The position numbers and the translations under genes are program-made. Under the pieces are notes generated by a model. The model ran no database searches, was not told where the DNA came from, and saw only the letters and a program-made list of their open reading frames with translations. Of a stretch of DNA of 64,000 nucleotides, positions 9,760-19,492 are shown one piece after another (position 1 is the first letter of the stretch; each line of letters begins with the position of its first letter). This stretch comes from Shinella zoogloeoides (GTDB lineage Bacteria; Pseudomonadota; Alphaproteobacteria; Rhizobiales; Rhizobiaceae). Location: assembly GCF_020883495.1 (NCBI RefSeq), contig NZ_CP086610.1, positions 539,501 to 603,500 on the forward strand, read 5' to 3'.

Positions 9760-9844
9760 GACGACAAACCTCCCGTTCGAATAAATCGCTGCTGTATTTC
9801 GATCGATTACCTGGATAAGGCTGCGCGGATCACCGCGGCCTCAC

Positions 9845-10957
9845 TTATTGCAAGAAGGTTCGGAAGCGGCGGAGCGCAAACACAAAGAGCGCCGCGCCGA
9901 TCAGCACGAGAGCCAGCAGCTGTGGCCAGACCACATCGAGGCCCGCGCCGCGAAACAGGATCGATTGTGCAAGGATCACGAAGTGGGTGTTTGGCGCCGC
10001 GAGCATGATGTCCTGAATGATCTGCGGCATGCTTTCGCGCGGTGTGAGGCCGCCCGAAAGGACCTGAAGAGGAAGCAGGACCAGCATCAGCAGCAGGCCG
10101 AACTGCGGCATCGAGCCGGCGATGGTGGCAAGGAAAATTCCCATGCATGTGGTGGCGATGAGCTGCAACGCTGCACCCGCCAGAAAAAGGCCGACGGAAC
10201 CCTGGATCGGCACCTGAAGAACCCCCTGCACGACGAACACGATCGACACGGCGCAGGCAACAAGCACGACCAGCCCCATCGACCATATTTTGCTCAGCAT
10301 GATCTCTGTCGGCGTCACCGGCATCACGAGAAGATGCTCGATGGTGCCATGCTCGCGTTCACGTATGAGCGCCGCGCCCGTGAGCACGATCGAAAGCATC
10401 GTGATCGATGAGATCACATTGGAAATGGCGCCGAACCAACCCTTGTTGAGCTCCTGGTTGAAGCGAGAACGCAGAGCGAGATCCACAGGAACCTCGGTGG
10501 TTCCACGGTAGCGGTCGAGATACTCGTTGACTTCGCTGGAAACGATGGACTGGATATAGCCGCCGCCGCTGAAGGCCTGCGACATGCGGGTGGCGTCGAC
10601 ATTGAGCTGGATCGTCGGCGTTCGACCGGCAAGCAGATCACGCTGGAAATTCGGGGGAATGTCGAGGGCGAAGGTGTCGAGCCCCGCATCCATGCGACTG
10701 TCCATCTCATGCTGCGATATGATCTTGGGAATGGAAAAATAAGGCGGATAGAACGCGGTCAGGATCCGGGAGGAGACAGGCGACTGGTCCTCGTCGACGA
10801 CGGCGATGGCTGCCTTGTTGAGCGTCTCGGGCATCGAGGTCGAGGCCGTGTAGATCGACAGGGTGAAGGCATAGAGGATAAGGACGACAAGCATAGGGTC
10901 CCGGGCGAGACCGCGTAGCTCCTTGACGCCGAGTTGAAGGATATTGGCCAAGCGCAT
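9845..10957 (-). CDS. ABC-2 type permease, YhhJ-like
   Basis: A 370-aa ABC-2 membrane protein with a first span near residues 23-42, a large extracytoplasmic region, and five hydrophobic segments in the C-terminal half, starting at SSITMLSIVLTGAALI. The motif REREHGTIEHLLVMPV is typical of the family. It is the third gene of a leftward operon: its start is 3 bases past the stop of the ATPase-permease fusion and it shares the direction of the upstream HlyD gene. This matches the yhiI-yhiH(rbbA-like)-yhhJ exporter arrangement of enterobacteria. The substrate is not known. Confidence 0.9.
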   Translation of the reverse strand: MRLANILQLGVKELRGLARDPMLVVLILYAFTLSIYTASTSMPETLNKAAIAVVDEDQSPVSSRILTAFYPPYFSIPKIISQHEMDSRMDAGLDTFALDIPPNFQRDLLAGRTPTIQLNVDATRMSQAFSGGGYIQSIVSSEVNEYLDRYRGTTEVPVDLALRSRFNQELNKGWFGAISNVISSITMLSIVLTGAALIREREHGTIEHLLVMPVTPTEIMLSKIWSMGLVVLVACAVSIVFVVQGVLQVPIQGSVGLFLAGAALQLIATTCMGIFLATIAGSMPQFGLLLMLVLLPLQVLSGGLTPRESMPQIIQDIMLAAPNTHFVILAQSILFRGAGLDVVWPQLLALVLIGAALFVFALRRFRTFLQ

Positions 10958-10960
10958 GGA

Positions 10961-13747
10961 TCACCCCGCCTGTTTCTTGAGGAGCGCCGCGCTGCTGGCG
11001 AGAAGAACCGGGACAGCGATCAGGAGCGGGATGAAGGACGCTGCGAGATCGCGGAACTCCAGCGCTTTGGAGAACGTACCGCGGGCGATTGTGACGAAGT
11101 AGGTCGCCGGATAGATCTGTCCGATAAATGCGCCGGCCCCCTCCAGGGAGGAGACCGGATCGATCATTCCGGAATACTGGACGGCCGGAATGAGTGTGAT
11201 CAGCGCGGTCCCGAAGATCGCAGCGATCTGGCTGCTCATGAAGGTGGAAATGAGAAGTCCCAGCCCGGTCGCCGCCGTGACGTAGAGAAGTGCAGCACCG
11301 GTCAGCGTCAGGAAGCTGCCTGTCACCGGCACCCGGAACACGAAGATCGCGAAGGCCGTCAACATGAAGAAGTTGAGCATGGCAAGCGCGGTATAGGGTA
11401 ACTGCTTGCCGAGGAGGAACTCCACCCGAGTGACGGGCGTCACGTAGAAATTGATGATAGAGCCGAGTTCCTTTTCGCGCACGACGCTCAGAACGGCGAG
11501 CATGGCGGGGATCATCATCAACAGCATCGGGATGACGGCCGGCACCATGGCCTTGAGGCTCTCGACGCTCGGATTGTAGCGGTATCGAAGGGCGATCTGG
11601 AAGGTGCCGGTGGTTGCCGCGTCGCCATAGAGTTCACGTGCCTTCTGGGTGAGCCATGTCTGATGCATGCCTTGCACATAACCCCGCACAGTCTCGGCCC
11701 GCGAAGGCATTGCACCGTCGATCCAGGCGCCGATTTCGACCTTGGTGCCCCGCGCGACATCGCGCCCGAAGCCTGGCGGGATCTCCAGTGCGAGGCTGAG
11801 TTCGCCATTGCGCATGCGTCGATCGAGGTCGTTGTAATCGACGATCGGCGCCTTCTCCGTGAAATAGCGGGATCCGGCGATCTGGAGTGTGTAGTCGCGG
11901 CTGATCGTGGTGTCGTCCCGGTCGAGCACGGCAAAGGACAGGTTCTCGATATCCATGTTGATGCCGAAGCCCACGACGAACATCAAAATGACGCTGCCGA
12001 GAATGGCGAGCGTCGCGCGGATCGGATCCCGGCGCAATTCGAGCGATTCCCGCCGCGTATAGGCGAGCATACGGCGTAGGTTGAAAGTCGAGCTGGCGGA
12101 TGAAGCCGGCGGGGGCGCGGCGGCTTCATCCGCCTCTTCACGCTGCGCGATTGGGGCGGACGCAGGTGAAGTCTTGTCGCCGATAGCCTCCTCCAGATAG
12201 GAAATGAAGGCTTCCTCCAGCGTCCCAGCTGAACGCTTTTCGATGATGCCGCGTGGCGTGTCGCTGACAAGCACTTTGCCGGCATGCATGAGTGAAATAC
12301 GGTCGCAAAGCTCGGCTTCGTTCATGAAATGGGTCGAAACGAAGATCGTCACGCCATCCTTGCGCGACAGGTCGGAGAGGATCTGCCAGAACCCGTCGCG
12401 CGCCACCGGATCGACGCCCGATGTTGGTTCGTCCAGGATCAGAATGTCGGGCGCGTGGATCATCGCTACGGCGAGCGACAATCTCTGCCGGATGCCGAGC
12501 GGCAACGCATCCGGCAACGTATCCATGATTTCATCGAGGTCGAAACGTTCGGCCATGTCTGCAATGCGCGCCGGGATTTTATCGGGCGGCAGGTTGAAGA
12601 GCCTGGCGTGCAAGTCGAGGTTCTGGCGAACCGTAAGCTCGGTGTAGAGCGAGAAGGCCTGGCTCATATAGCCGACCTTCCGCCTGACCTCGATATCTTT
12701 CGGATCGACCTCGTGGCCGAACAGCTTTGCGGTTCCCTCGCTCGCCGGCAGGAGGCCGGTGAGCATCTTCATGGTCGTGGTCTTGCCGCAGCCGTTCGAG
12801 CCGAGGAACCCGAAGATTTCGCCGCGCGGAATCTGGAAGCTGACATTGTCGACGGCGGTGAAGTCGCCGAAACGCATGGTCAGGTGTTCGGCTTCGATGG
12901 CGAAGTCCGACCCTCCCTCATCGGATCGGGGCGGTATGACCACCTCGTGGTGACCGGAACGCCTTTCTTCAGGAAGAAGGGCGACGAAGGCGGCATCGAG
13001 ATTGGCCGCTCCGGTGCGGGCGAGCAACTCCTGCGGCGTACCCGTGGCAAGGATCTTGCCGTCATCCATGGCAACCAGCCAATCGAAGCGCTGCGCCTCT
13101 TCCATATAGGCGGTCGCGACGACGACGCTCATCGACGGGCGGTCGCGGCGGATATCGTCGATCAGCTCCCAGAATTGCCTGCGTGACAGGGGATCCACGC
13201 CTGTCGTCGGTTCGTCGAGGATCAGCAGATCCGGGTCGTGGATCAGGGCGCAGCAAAGTCCGACCTTCTGCTTCATACCGCCCGACAGTTTGCCGGCCGG
13301 GCGGTCGGGGAAGGGGGCCAACCCGGTACGCCGGAGCAGGTCGTCGATGCGGAGTTCACGCTCGCGCTTGTCCTGGCCGAACAGGCGCGCGAAAAACTCG
13401 ATGTTCTCGAACACCGACAGTGTCGGGTAGAGGTTCTTTCCGAGACCCTGGGGCATGTAAGCGATCTGCGGGCAGGTCCGGTCGCGGTGCTTCTTGTCGG
13501 CGATGTCGCCGCCTAGCACATCAATATGGCCGTCCTGGATCTTGTGGGCGCCCGCAATCAGGCTGAGCAGACTGGATTTTCCGACGCCGTCCGGGCCTAT
13601 CAGCCCGACCATGATGCCGGCGGGAATGTCTAGGCTGACAGCATCAAGGGCGCGCGTCTTGCCGTAAGACAGGCTGACGTCCTTAATTCTTACCACTGCG
13701 GCAGAGGGCTCCTGCGCGTCGTGCACTCCCGACGACAGGCTGCTCAT
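10961..13747 (-). CDS. Double ATPase plus permease ABC exporter, RbbA/YhiH-like
   Basis: A 928-aa fusion of two ABC ATPases and an ABC-2 membrane domain. ATPase 1 (about residues 18-250) has Walker [10 protein letters not shown] at 51-59, signature LSGGMKQK and Walker [13 protein letters not shown]. ATPase 2 (about 280-510) has GSNGCGKTT, the RbbA-typical degenerate signature [12 protein letters not shown] and [12 protein letters not shown]. The membrane domain follows from about residue 560. I chose the ATG at 13747, which overlaps the HlyD stop (ATGA); a start at 13780 would lie deep inside that gene. It probably exports a hydrophobic compound together with its neighbours. Confidence 0.92.
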   Translation of the reverse strand: MSSLSSGVHDAQEPSAAVVRIKDVSLSYGKTRALDAVSLDIPAGIMVGLIGPDGVGKSSLLSLIAGAHKIQDGHIDVLGGDIADKKHRDRTCPQIAYMPQGLGKNLYPTLSVFENIEFFARLFGQDKRERELRIDDLLRRTGLAPFPDRPAGKLSGGMKQKVGLCCALIHDPDLLILDEPTTGVDPLSRRQFWELIDDIRRDRPSMSVVVATAYMEEAQRFDWLVAMDDGKILATGTPQELLARTGAANLDAAFVALLPEERRSGHHEVVIPPRSDEGGSDFAIEAEHLTMRFGDFTAVDNVSFQIPRGEIFGFLGSNGCGKTTTMKMLTGLLPASEGTAKLFGHEVDPKDIEVRRKVGYMSQAFSLYTELTVRQNLDLHARLFNLPPDKIPARIADMAERFDLDEIMDTLPDALPLGIRQRLSLAVAMIHAPDILILDEPTSGVDPVARDGFWQILSDLSRKDGVTIFVSTHFMNEAELCDRISLMHAGKVLVSDTPRGIIEKRSAGTLEEAFISYLEEAIGDKTSPASAPIAQREEADEAAAPPPASSASSTFNLRRMLAYTRRESLELRRDPIRATLAILGSVILMFVVGFGINMDIENLSFAVLDRDDTTISRDYTLQIAGSRYFTEKAPIVDYNDLDRRMRNGELSLALEIPPGFGRDVARGTKVEIGAWIDGAMPSRAETVRGYVQGMHQTWLTQKARELYGDAATTGTFQIALRYRYNPSVESLKAMVPAVIPMLLMMIPAMLAVLSVVREKELGSIINFYVTPVTRVEFLLGKQLPYTALAMLNFFMLTAFAIFVFRVPVTGSFLTLTGAALLYVTAATGLGLLISTFMSSQIAAIFGTALITLIPAVQYSGMIDPVSSLEGAGAFIGQIYPATYFVTIARGTFSKALEFRDLAASFIPLLIAVPVLLASSAALLKKQAG

Positions 13748-14811
13748 TTCACCAGGGCCTCGGTGAGATGTGCAGGCCATTCGGCATCCTGCGCAATGCG
13801 GACATAGGCCATCCCGGGGAGCCCCGTCTTGACGTACTGAATGTGCTCGCGCAGCAGTTCCGGCGATATTTTCGCCCTGATGCGGAACATCAGCTTCTGG
13901 CGTTCCTCCTCGGTCTCGACGGTCTTGGGGGTGAATTGCGCGACGTCCGCCACAAAGCTTGCGGTGGCGGGTATGACGTATTGAGGAGCGGCGTCGAGAA
14001 CCAGACGAACCTCAGATCCCATCTGAATGCGGCCCGCTTGCTCGGTTGGCAGGAAGAAAGTCATGTAAACGTCGCTCAGGTCGACAATGTTGAGGACGCG
14101 GCCTCCCGACGACAGCACTTCGCCCGGCTGGGCTACGCGGTACTGTACGCGCCCTTCGCGGGGTGATCTCAGCGTGCTGTCATTGATATCCGCAACGATG
14201 CTTTCGATGGCCGCCTGGGCGGCCACGACAGAAGCTTCTGCATCAGTGATCTGGGCCTTGGCGGCACCGATGGCAGCATCGGAGGCGGAAAGTGAAGCCT
14301 TCGCAGCCGCGACGGCTGCCCGTGCTCTCTGTGCCGATGCCCTGTCGTCATCAAGTGTTTGCAGCGATGTCGTATTGGTTCTGATCAGTTGCTCGGTGCG
14401 TGCGAGTTTCCGCTCGGCAGCCTCCTGCTCGGCTTCGTGCTGGCCGATGACCGCAGCGGCAGCTTCACGCTCCGCTTGGCGCTGGGACAGAAGGCTTCTT
14501 GCGGTATCGACGCTGATGACGGCGCGCTGCAGCGAGGCTTCGGCCTGTTTTTTCTGAGCCTCCAGCTGCTGTGTGTCCATGGTAGCGAGCACCTGACCGG
14601 CGCTCACGAATGCGCCTTCCTCGACCAGGATCTCCTTGATCCGGCCCGCGGTCTTCGTGGAGATATCGATTTCCGTGGCCTCGATCCGACCGTTTCCGCC
14701 GGCGATCCCGGCCGGCAGCCCCGATGCATCATAAATGCGCAAGCCGTAATAGGCTCCGGCGACCACGGCAATGACGACGATCGCGACTATCCAGTTCTTG
14801 AGCGATTTCAC
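13744..14811 (-). CDS. HlyD-family membrane fusion protein (YhiI-like)
   Basis: A 355-aa periplasmic adaptor anchored by one N-terminal transmembrane helix ([17 protein letters not shown], residues 9-25). A biotinyl-lipoyl-like region ([18 protein letters not shown]) is followed by a long alanine- and glutamate-rich coiled coil (about residues 85-200) and a second lipoyl half with [20 protein letters not shown]. It is the first gene of the tripartite ABC exporter operon and overlaps the next gene by 4 bases. Such adaptors link the inner-membrane pump to an outer-membrane TolC-like channel, which is not encoded here. Confidence 0.92.
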   Translation of the reverse strand: MKSLKNWIVAIVVIAVVAGAYYGLRIYDASGLPAGIAGGNGRIEATEIDISTKTAGRIKEILVEEGAFVSAGQVLATMDTQQLEAQKKQAEASLQRAVISVDTARSLLSQRQAEREAAAAVIGQHEAEQEAAERKLARTEQLIRTNTTSLQTLDDDRASAQRARAAVAAAKASLSASDAAIGAAKAQITDAEASVVAAQAAIESIVADINDSTLRSPREGRVQYRVAQPGEVLSSGGRVLNIVDLSDVYMTFFLPTEQAGRIQMGSEVRLVLDAAPQYVIPATASFVADVAQFTPKTVETEEERQKLMFRIRAKISPELLREHIQYVKTGLPGMAYVRIAQDAEWPAHLTEALVK

Positions 14812-15251
14812 GCGCGGACCTCCCCTTGCGGAGCGGCCGCACGAGCGTACCGCGGATGGCTATGGAGACTATCTGAGGTCATCATGCGAAATTTCATTGT
14901 CATGGAAAAGACCCTGTGTTGGTCACGGAAAGCGGCGCTCGGGTAAACACGAGACGGTCCCGCTTCCTTTCCCGGGTGCGAACGAGCGATTGATTGCGCG
15001 CGATAATCGAGAGAGCGTGGAAGTCGGGTGAGAATGAGCCGTCGCGGCGCTCTGCTGCCTTCGCACGGCCTGCAACTAATCTGCCTTGTGGTCTCGAGAT
15101 TCAAACCTAATAGAAAGCTCGTCGTAGACGGGTTTTTTTGCACGTTCTTCATGGCTCACCAGAGTGTTTGCGTGAAGAACTGCTACTCGCCCCAGCCTCA
15201 TCAACGCTTGTCTTGAAATCGCGAGCATATCATCACTCGATGACTAGAATG
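14812..15251. other. Intergenic region, no gene recognised
   Basis: About 440 bases between the HlyD start and the end of the DUF4105 gene, both on the minus strand. The promoter of the exporter operon should lie in its left part. A weak dyad CGATT...AATCG with 13 bases between the arms is present near 14990. A short plus-strand frame (15028-15216) has no convincing start signal or family features. Confidence 0.4.
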
Positions 15252-16286
15252 TCAACGGTGGACGCCGATTTGTCGTGAGCGGATGGTTCGGGAGTAGTCG
15301 GCCAAGGAAGAGGTCTGCCGGGCGATGTCGCTGATCACGGCCTCCCGTTTCAGTTCCTGTAGCGGACGATCTGTCCGGATGACCCCGAGATCATGGAGAT
15401 AGTCGGGAAGATAGCCCGAGAAAAGGATGCGCCAGTCCGTGGGAATGCGCGGCTCCAGAAGCTGTGCCAGCTGGAAGATCACCGTCGTGCAGTTGGTCGT
15501 GATCGTGTGGTAGAATCGTGGTTCGGCGGCCAGTTCATTCGCCTTTCCGAGATAGGACAGGAACAGCGCCCTGGCCTGCTCGGGTGTCACCTCGAGAGGG
15601 AAAAGGGAAACCTCCTCCTTGCGGATATTGGTGCGCAAGCGGACGATGTCGTTCTCCTCTGCCGCGATCATGACCAGTTCGAACTCGCGGAAAAATCCGC
15701 CGATTTCGGAAAACGACTCATGCTCTTCCCGCCGGATCTCGGCAGAGAACACCAGATGCCGGCCGTCGGAAAAGCCGAAGCTGATCAGGGTGTGCGCGAT
15801 GGCGGGGTTCGCCCATACGGAGCTGATCAGATCAACTTGGCCGATTTCGTTAAGGTCGTAGCGGCGCGTCTCCCAGCGCGGCATGAAGTCCTCGGCGCTA
15901 CGCCATTCGAAGTTCCGGACGTTGCGGAGCGTCACCTGCGATCCGCTGATTTCGCCGGTCACGCCATGAGCCACATCGGCCGCCCAGTTGCGATCATTCA
16001 ATGGCGTGATCGAACTCCACCAGACCGCGATGATGAAGACTTCGAGGACGAGCAGGAGCCAGGGCGACAGCCGCCGGCGCCTTCCAACGACAAGGATGGC
16101 GAGCGCTGCCGCCGCAGCGGCTGCTAGGGAGGGCCAGGTGAATGGTGGCTCAACCTGATGCCAGATCGCCAGCATCCTCCAGATCGATACCGACATGACG
16201 GCGAGGGCCAGCAAGGCACGGCCGACACGCGAGCGTGAGCGGCTTTCGGTCGTGAGGGCGAGGTCTGGCCTGACGCGGTCGCTCAT
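15252..16286 (-). CDS. DUF4105 membrane protein
   Basis: A 344-aa protein from the ATG at 16286; the frame is open further upstream but the extra residues look non-native. Three hydrophobic segments in the first 100 residues (for example ALLALAVMSVSIWRMLAI and WLLLVLEVFIIAVWW) precede the DUF4105 domain. The domain is marked by NDRNWAADVAHGVTGE, VRNFEWRSAEDF and the conserved ITTNCTTVIF segment near residue 280. The NC pair and the upstream His recall a papain-like arrangement, so an enzymatic role at the membrane is possible but unproven. It is followed to the right by the broken HdeD gene on the same strand. Confidence 0.8.
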   Translation of the reverse strand: MSDRVRPDLALTTESRSRSRVGRALLALAVMSVSIWRMLAIWHQVEPPFTWPSLAAAAAAALAILVVGRRRRLSPWLLLVLEVFIIAVWWSSITPLNDRNWAADVAHGVTGEISGSQVTLRNVRNFEWRSAEDFMPRWETRRYDLNEIGQVDLISSVWANPAIAHTLISFGFSDGRHLVFSAEIRREEHESFSEIGGFFREFELVMIAAEENDIVRLRTNIRKEEVSLFPLEVTPEQARALFLSYLGKANELAAEPRFYHTITTNCTTVIFQLAQLLEPRIPTDWRILFSGYLPDYLHDLGVIRTDRPLQELKREAVISDIARQTSSLADYSRTIRSRQIGVHR

Positions 16287-16330
16287 TGTCTCCCCATGGC
16301 ACGCGCCCTCCCAAAGGTGGCGAAAGAAAC

Positions 16331-16898
16331 TCAAGCGGGTGACTGTGGTCGCCGCCTCAGCGCAAAGGCAAAAATGATCATGGCCAAGCCGTTGAAAAGG
16401 AGATCGAACGCCAGCAGCGCCCCGATCAGCCACAGGCTATTGACAGGCCATCCGGCAATCACGATCGCCCCGGCGACGAATGCAATAATACCCGCCGGCA
16501 CTAGCCAGCCCCATCCTTGCGCGGGTCGCAACGCAAAGCCGGTAACGATACGCATAGCGCCCGCCGTGATGATGCTCAGAGAAAAAAGCAGCGTCAGGAT
16601 CGTCGAGGCGAGAAGCGGGTTGGCAAATGCGAACAGACCGGCGACGATGTAAAAGGCACCGATCAGCAGCCAGCCGGCGAACTGTCTCCAACCTTTGACG
16701 TTGAAGGCGCAGATGACCTGCACGGAGCCTCCGACGAGCATCATCGCACCGACGAAGAAAACTGGCCGTGAGGACATTGGCGAGCGCCAGTACTCCAACT
16801 GCCGCAAGGGCGATGCCTGCGCCGCTCAGCACCTCCCATCTCGATCGCAGACGTTCGAGATCGTCCCGAGTGAGCTTCAATGAGTTCAATGCTGCCAT
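16331..16898 (-). pseudogene. HdeD-family membrane protein, frameshifted
   Basis: Two overlapping minus-strand frames together encode one HdeD-like protein. The N-terminal part (MAALNSLKLTRDDLERLRSRW through LANVLTAS) reads from an ATG at 16898 preceded by GGAG. The remainder (VFFVGAMMLVGG to the C-terminus at 16331) lies in another frame. Comparison with the intact paralogue at 28930-29517 puts the break near 16757-16763, with about ten bases missing. HdeD proteins are six-span inner-membrane proteins tied to acid and stress resistance. A sequencing error cannot be excluded, but the missing residues favour a real small deletion. Confidence 0.75.
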
Positions 16899-17000
16899 GC
16901 AGCTCTCCTTATGTCTGTGCGGCGCAGAGCGATTCGCGATCGCCGCACCCAAGCCGTAAACCCCGGATGCAAAACGGTTGAAATTCTATATAAAACAAAG

Positions 17001-17021
17001 TAAACGAAACCGTATCGTTTA
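17001..17021. promoter_or_regulatory. Palindromic operator, probable TetR target
   Basis: TAAACG (17001-17006) and CGTTTA (17016-17021) form a perfect 6-base dyad with 9 bases between the arms. The sequence lies in the AT-rich gap between the leftward HdeD gene and the rightward tetR gene. The spacing and the AAACG/CGTTT half-sites resemble operators of AcrR-type TetR proteins, so autoregulation and control of the divergent gene is the simplest reading. Confidence 0.55.
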
Positions 17022-17124
17022 ACTAGCCAGCTCGTCAAGGAGCGGCATCTGAAGGAATGTTCCGTCTCCGGAGGCATTCCCTGCCAATCCCTGTTCATAA
17101 GGCAACGTAGCAAAAAGCGCTTCA

Positions 17125-17781
17125 ATGACGCCGACCGACAAGATCAATCATGCGCGTGTGGCGAGCCACCACGGCGGACGGCCGACACCGGCGGAGTCTG
17201 AACGCATATCGGCCCGGATCATGGCGGCTGCGCGCAAGCTGTTCCTGCGAGACGGGTTTGCGCAGACGAGCATGGACGCGATCGCCGCGGAAATTGGAAT
17301 TTCCAAGCGGACTCTTTATTCGCGCCATCCAGGCAAGGCCGCACTTTTCGAAGCGATTGTCCTCGATGTTGTAAACACGGGCCTATCGAATATCGTCACG
17401 GAGCAGTTGTCGGGCAAGACTCCGCGGGACAAGCTGCTGGCTTTGTCGTTGCGCATTCTAGAAGTAGCGACTGATCCGCTCATCATTTCCCTGGAAAGAG
17501 TTGTTGTTGGCGAGTCGTGGCAGTTTCCGAAGTTGGCGAGTCTCGTCGGCCAGTATGGAATGCCGCCGATCCGCGAGGAGGTAATGGCCGTGCTGCGCGA
17601 CCACGGTGCAAGTGAACCCGGTCTGGCCCGTGATGCGGAGATATTCCTGTCCATCACGATGATACCGCAACTGCGGCAGGCCGTTCTTCAGCGGACGCCG
17701 CCGGGGATCGCGGGGATAGACCGGGCCGCCCTTGAACGCACCATCGATATCTTCGTCCGAGGAATTGAGATGGAACTATGA
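17125..17781 (+). CDS. TetR/AcrR-family transcriptional regulator
   Basis: A 218-aa regulator. The DNA-binding domain (about residues 25-75) has the usual pattern ARKLFLRDGFAQTSMDAIAA followed by the recognition helix EIGISKRTLYSRHPGK. The C-terminal ligand-binding half is of the AefR-like kind, with ERVVVGESWQFPKLA. It is transcribed divergently from the HdeD pseudogene with a palindrome between them. A small ORF begins within its stop codon (ATGA), so the two are probably co-translated. The ligand is unknown. Confidence 0.9.
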   Translation: MTPTDKINHARVASHHGGRPTPAESERISARIMAAARKLFLRDGFAQTSMDAIAAEIGISKRTLYSRHPGKAALFEAIVLDVVNTGLSNIVTEQLSGKTPRDKLLALSLRILEVATDPLIISLERVVVGESWQFPKLASLVGQYGMPPIREEVMAVLRDHGASEPGLARDAEIFLSITMIPQLRQAVLQRTPPGIAGIDRAALERTIDIFVRGIEMEL

Positions 17782-18140
17782 GTGGCATCCACACGATCGG
17801 AAAACGCCGCGCAATAACACGCTGGCTGCCTGTTTCGGACTGTGCTTCCCGATCTCAGGACACAATGGTTCCGAGCAGAGCCACGGTTGAAGGCGTCACG
17901 CAGGTGGGTGCGCTGGGGGCGGCGACGAGACACGCGAGCATCGATGCCGACGTTGGTCTGGGGGACCACCTCGGGGCGGGGGCGATGCAAGCAGCGCAGA
18001 CCGTCGGCGTAGCGGCGAGCGTGGCCGTCAGTGCGCCGATCACTGTTTTCGAATCGACTATGCGGCGCAGCATCGGCGAGCAGGTCGAAAGACTTGGCCG
18101 CGCGGCAGGTAACGCGCTCGGATCGGCAGTAAGCCGATGA
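17778..18140 (+). CDS. Small Ala/Gly-rich hypothetical protein
   Basis: A 120-aa frame whose ATG overlaps the tetR stop codon, which suggests translational coupling. The middle is rich in Ala, Gly and Val (for example VGVAASVAVSAPITVF), and the C-terminus, RRSIGEQVERLGRAAGNALG, looks amphipathic. No family is recognised. There is no cleavable signal or clear transmembrane helix. A minus-strand frame covering the same bases (17688-18164) is of nonsense composition and less likely. Whether the protein is made is uncertain. Confidence 0.4.
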   Translation: MSGIHTIGKRRAITRWLPVSDCASRSQDTMVPSRATVEGVTQVGALGAATRHASIDADVGLGDHLGAGAMQAAQTVGVAASVAVSAPITVFESTMRRSIGEQVERLGRAAGNALGSAVSR

Positions 18141-18255
18141 CCCGAGCCTCTTCTGCAAACGCATGGAATCGAAAGGCCACCACTGGAATGGGTTGTCTGC
18201 GCACGCTCAGGGATGGTCCCGCCAGAAATCAATCAATGGAAGTCCGCCGAAAAAG

Positions 18256-19455
18256 ATGATTCAAGTTAGCCCCTTTCTATCTTTCACGATTGCGGTCCTG
18301 CTCCTCATCGTGGGCAAGATCTTGACGATGAACATCGCGGTGCTGCGAAAGTACTCGATACCGGAGCCTGTTGTCGGCGGCATTTTGTGCGCCTTGCTAG
18401 TGGCTTTGGCCTACTGGATTGCGGGCTGGAGAATCCAGTTCGAACTCGGCGTGCGTGACCACCTGCTGCTGCTGTTCTTCGCCAGCATCGGTCTGAAGTC
18501 GGATACGGCCACCCTTTTGCAGGGCGGCAGGCCGCTCATCGTGCTGCTCGCGCTCGCAACCGCGTTCATGCTCATCCAGAACGTCACGGGGATGGGGATC
18601 GCCGCATTGTTCGGGCTCGATCCGAAGGCCGGCCTGATGGTCGGGTCCGTCTCGCTGACGGGCGGGGTCGGCACCACGGTCGCCTGGGCGCCGATCTTCG
18701 TCGGGGACCTCGGGATCGCCAACGCGATGGAGCTCGGCATCGCCAGCAACACGGTCGGGCTGATCGCGGCATGTGTGATCGGCGGCCCCATGGCCGCCCT
18801 GCTGATCCGCCGCAATGGAATCGTCACCTCGGGCGACGCAGATATCGACGTCGGCGCCGCCCATGAGGAGCCGGAGCCGAAGATGGACTATTTCTGCCTG
18901 CTCTGGGCGATCCTGGCGCTCAATGTCGCGGTCATGCTCGGCATGGCGCTCGACTCCCTGATCGCGCTGACGGGCTTCAGACTCCCGACCTTCGTCAGTT
19001 GCCTGCTGGCCGGCATTGCAATCCGCAATCTGATGCCGCTGGCAGCCGGGGCGGCCATCACCCGCATCTGGCCCGGCGTGCGACAAGGATTGTCGCTTCT
19101 GTCCGACCTCTCTCTCGGCCTGTTCCTGACGATGGCGCTGATGGGCCTGCAACTGTGGCAGTTGAGCGGCGTCTTCACCTTTGTCGTCGCCGCGCTCGCG
19201 GTGCAGATCGCGCTCACGATCGTCTACACGGTTTTCATCGTCTTTCCCGCCATGGGGCGTGACTACGAAGCGGCCGTGATATCTGCCAGCTTCGGAGGCA
19301 TCACGCTCGGATCCACTGCCACTGCCATCGCCAACATGACGGCCGTCACCCAGCAATATGGCGCGGCGCACAGGGCCTTCATCGTCGTGCCGCTCGTCTG
19401 CGGCTTCTTCATCGACCTCGTCAATGCGGTCGTGATCGCCATATTCGCAGGATAG
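18256..19455 (+). CDS. gltS: GltS-family sodium/glutamate-type symporter
   Basis: A 399-aa inner-membrane protein of the ESS (GltS) family, which couples amino-acid uptake to Na+. I chose the ATG at 18256; the frame is open upstream but the family begins at the first hydrophobic segment, FLSFTIAVLLLIVGKIL. Two inverted halves are visible, each with a conserved glycine-rich re-entrant motif: SVSLTGGVGTTVAWAP in the first and SASFGGITLGSTATAIANM in the second. It stands alone between the tetR unit and the efflux pair. The substrate may be glutamate, but this subgroup has not been tied to one. Confidence 0.85.
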   Translation: MIQVSPFLSFTIAVLLLIVGKILTMNIAVLRKYSIPEPVVGGILCALLVALAYWIAGWRIQFELGVRDHLLLLFFASIGLKSDTATLLQGGRPLIVLLALATAFMLIQNVTGMGIAALFGLDPKAGLMVGSVSLTGGVGTTVAWAPIFVGDLGIANAMELGIASNTVGLIAACVIGGPMAALLIRRNGIVTSGDADIDVGAAHEEPEPKMDYFCLLWAILALNVAVMLGMALDSLIALTGFRLPTFVSCLLAGIAIRNLMPLAAGAAITRIWPGVRQGLSLLSDLSLGLFLTMALMGLQLWQLSGVFTFVVAALAVQIALTIVYTVFIVFPAMGRDYEAAVISASFGGITLGSTATAIANMTAVTQQYGAAHRAFIVVPLVCGFFIDLVNAVVIAIFAG

Positions 19456-19492
19456 CGCCGGCTACGTTTCGTCCGAACCCCAAGAGAAAAAA

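Noticed and set aside
15028..15216. 62-codon plus-strand frame in the 14.8-15.2 kb gap
   Set aside because: No start signal, unusual composition and no similarity to known small proteins.
17688..18164. 158-codon minus-strand frame opposite the small tetR-linked ORF
   Set aside because: Composition rich in Arg, Ser and Cys without domain structure; the plus-strand frame with ATGA coupling is more credible.
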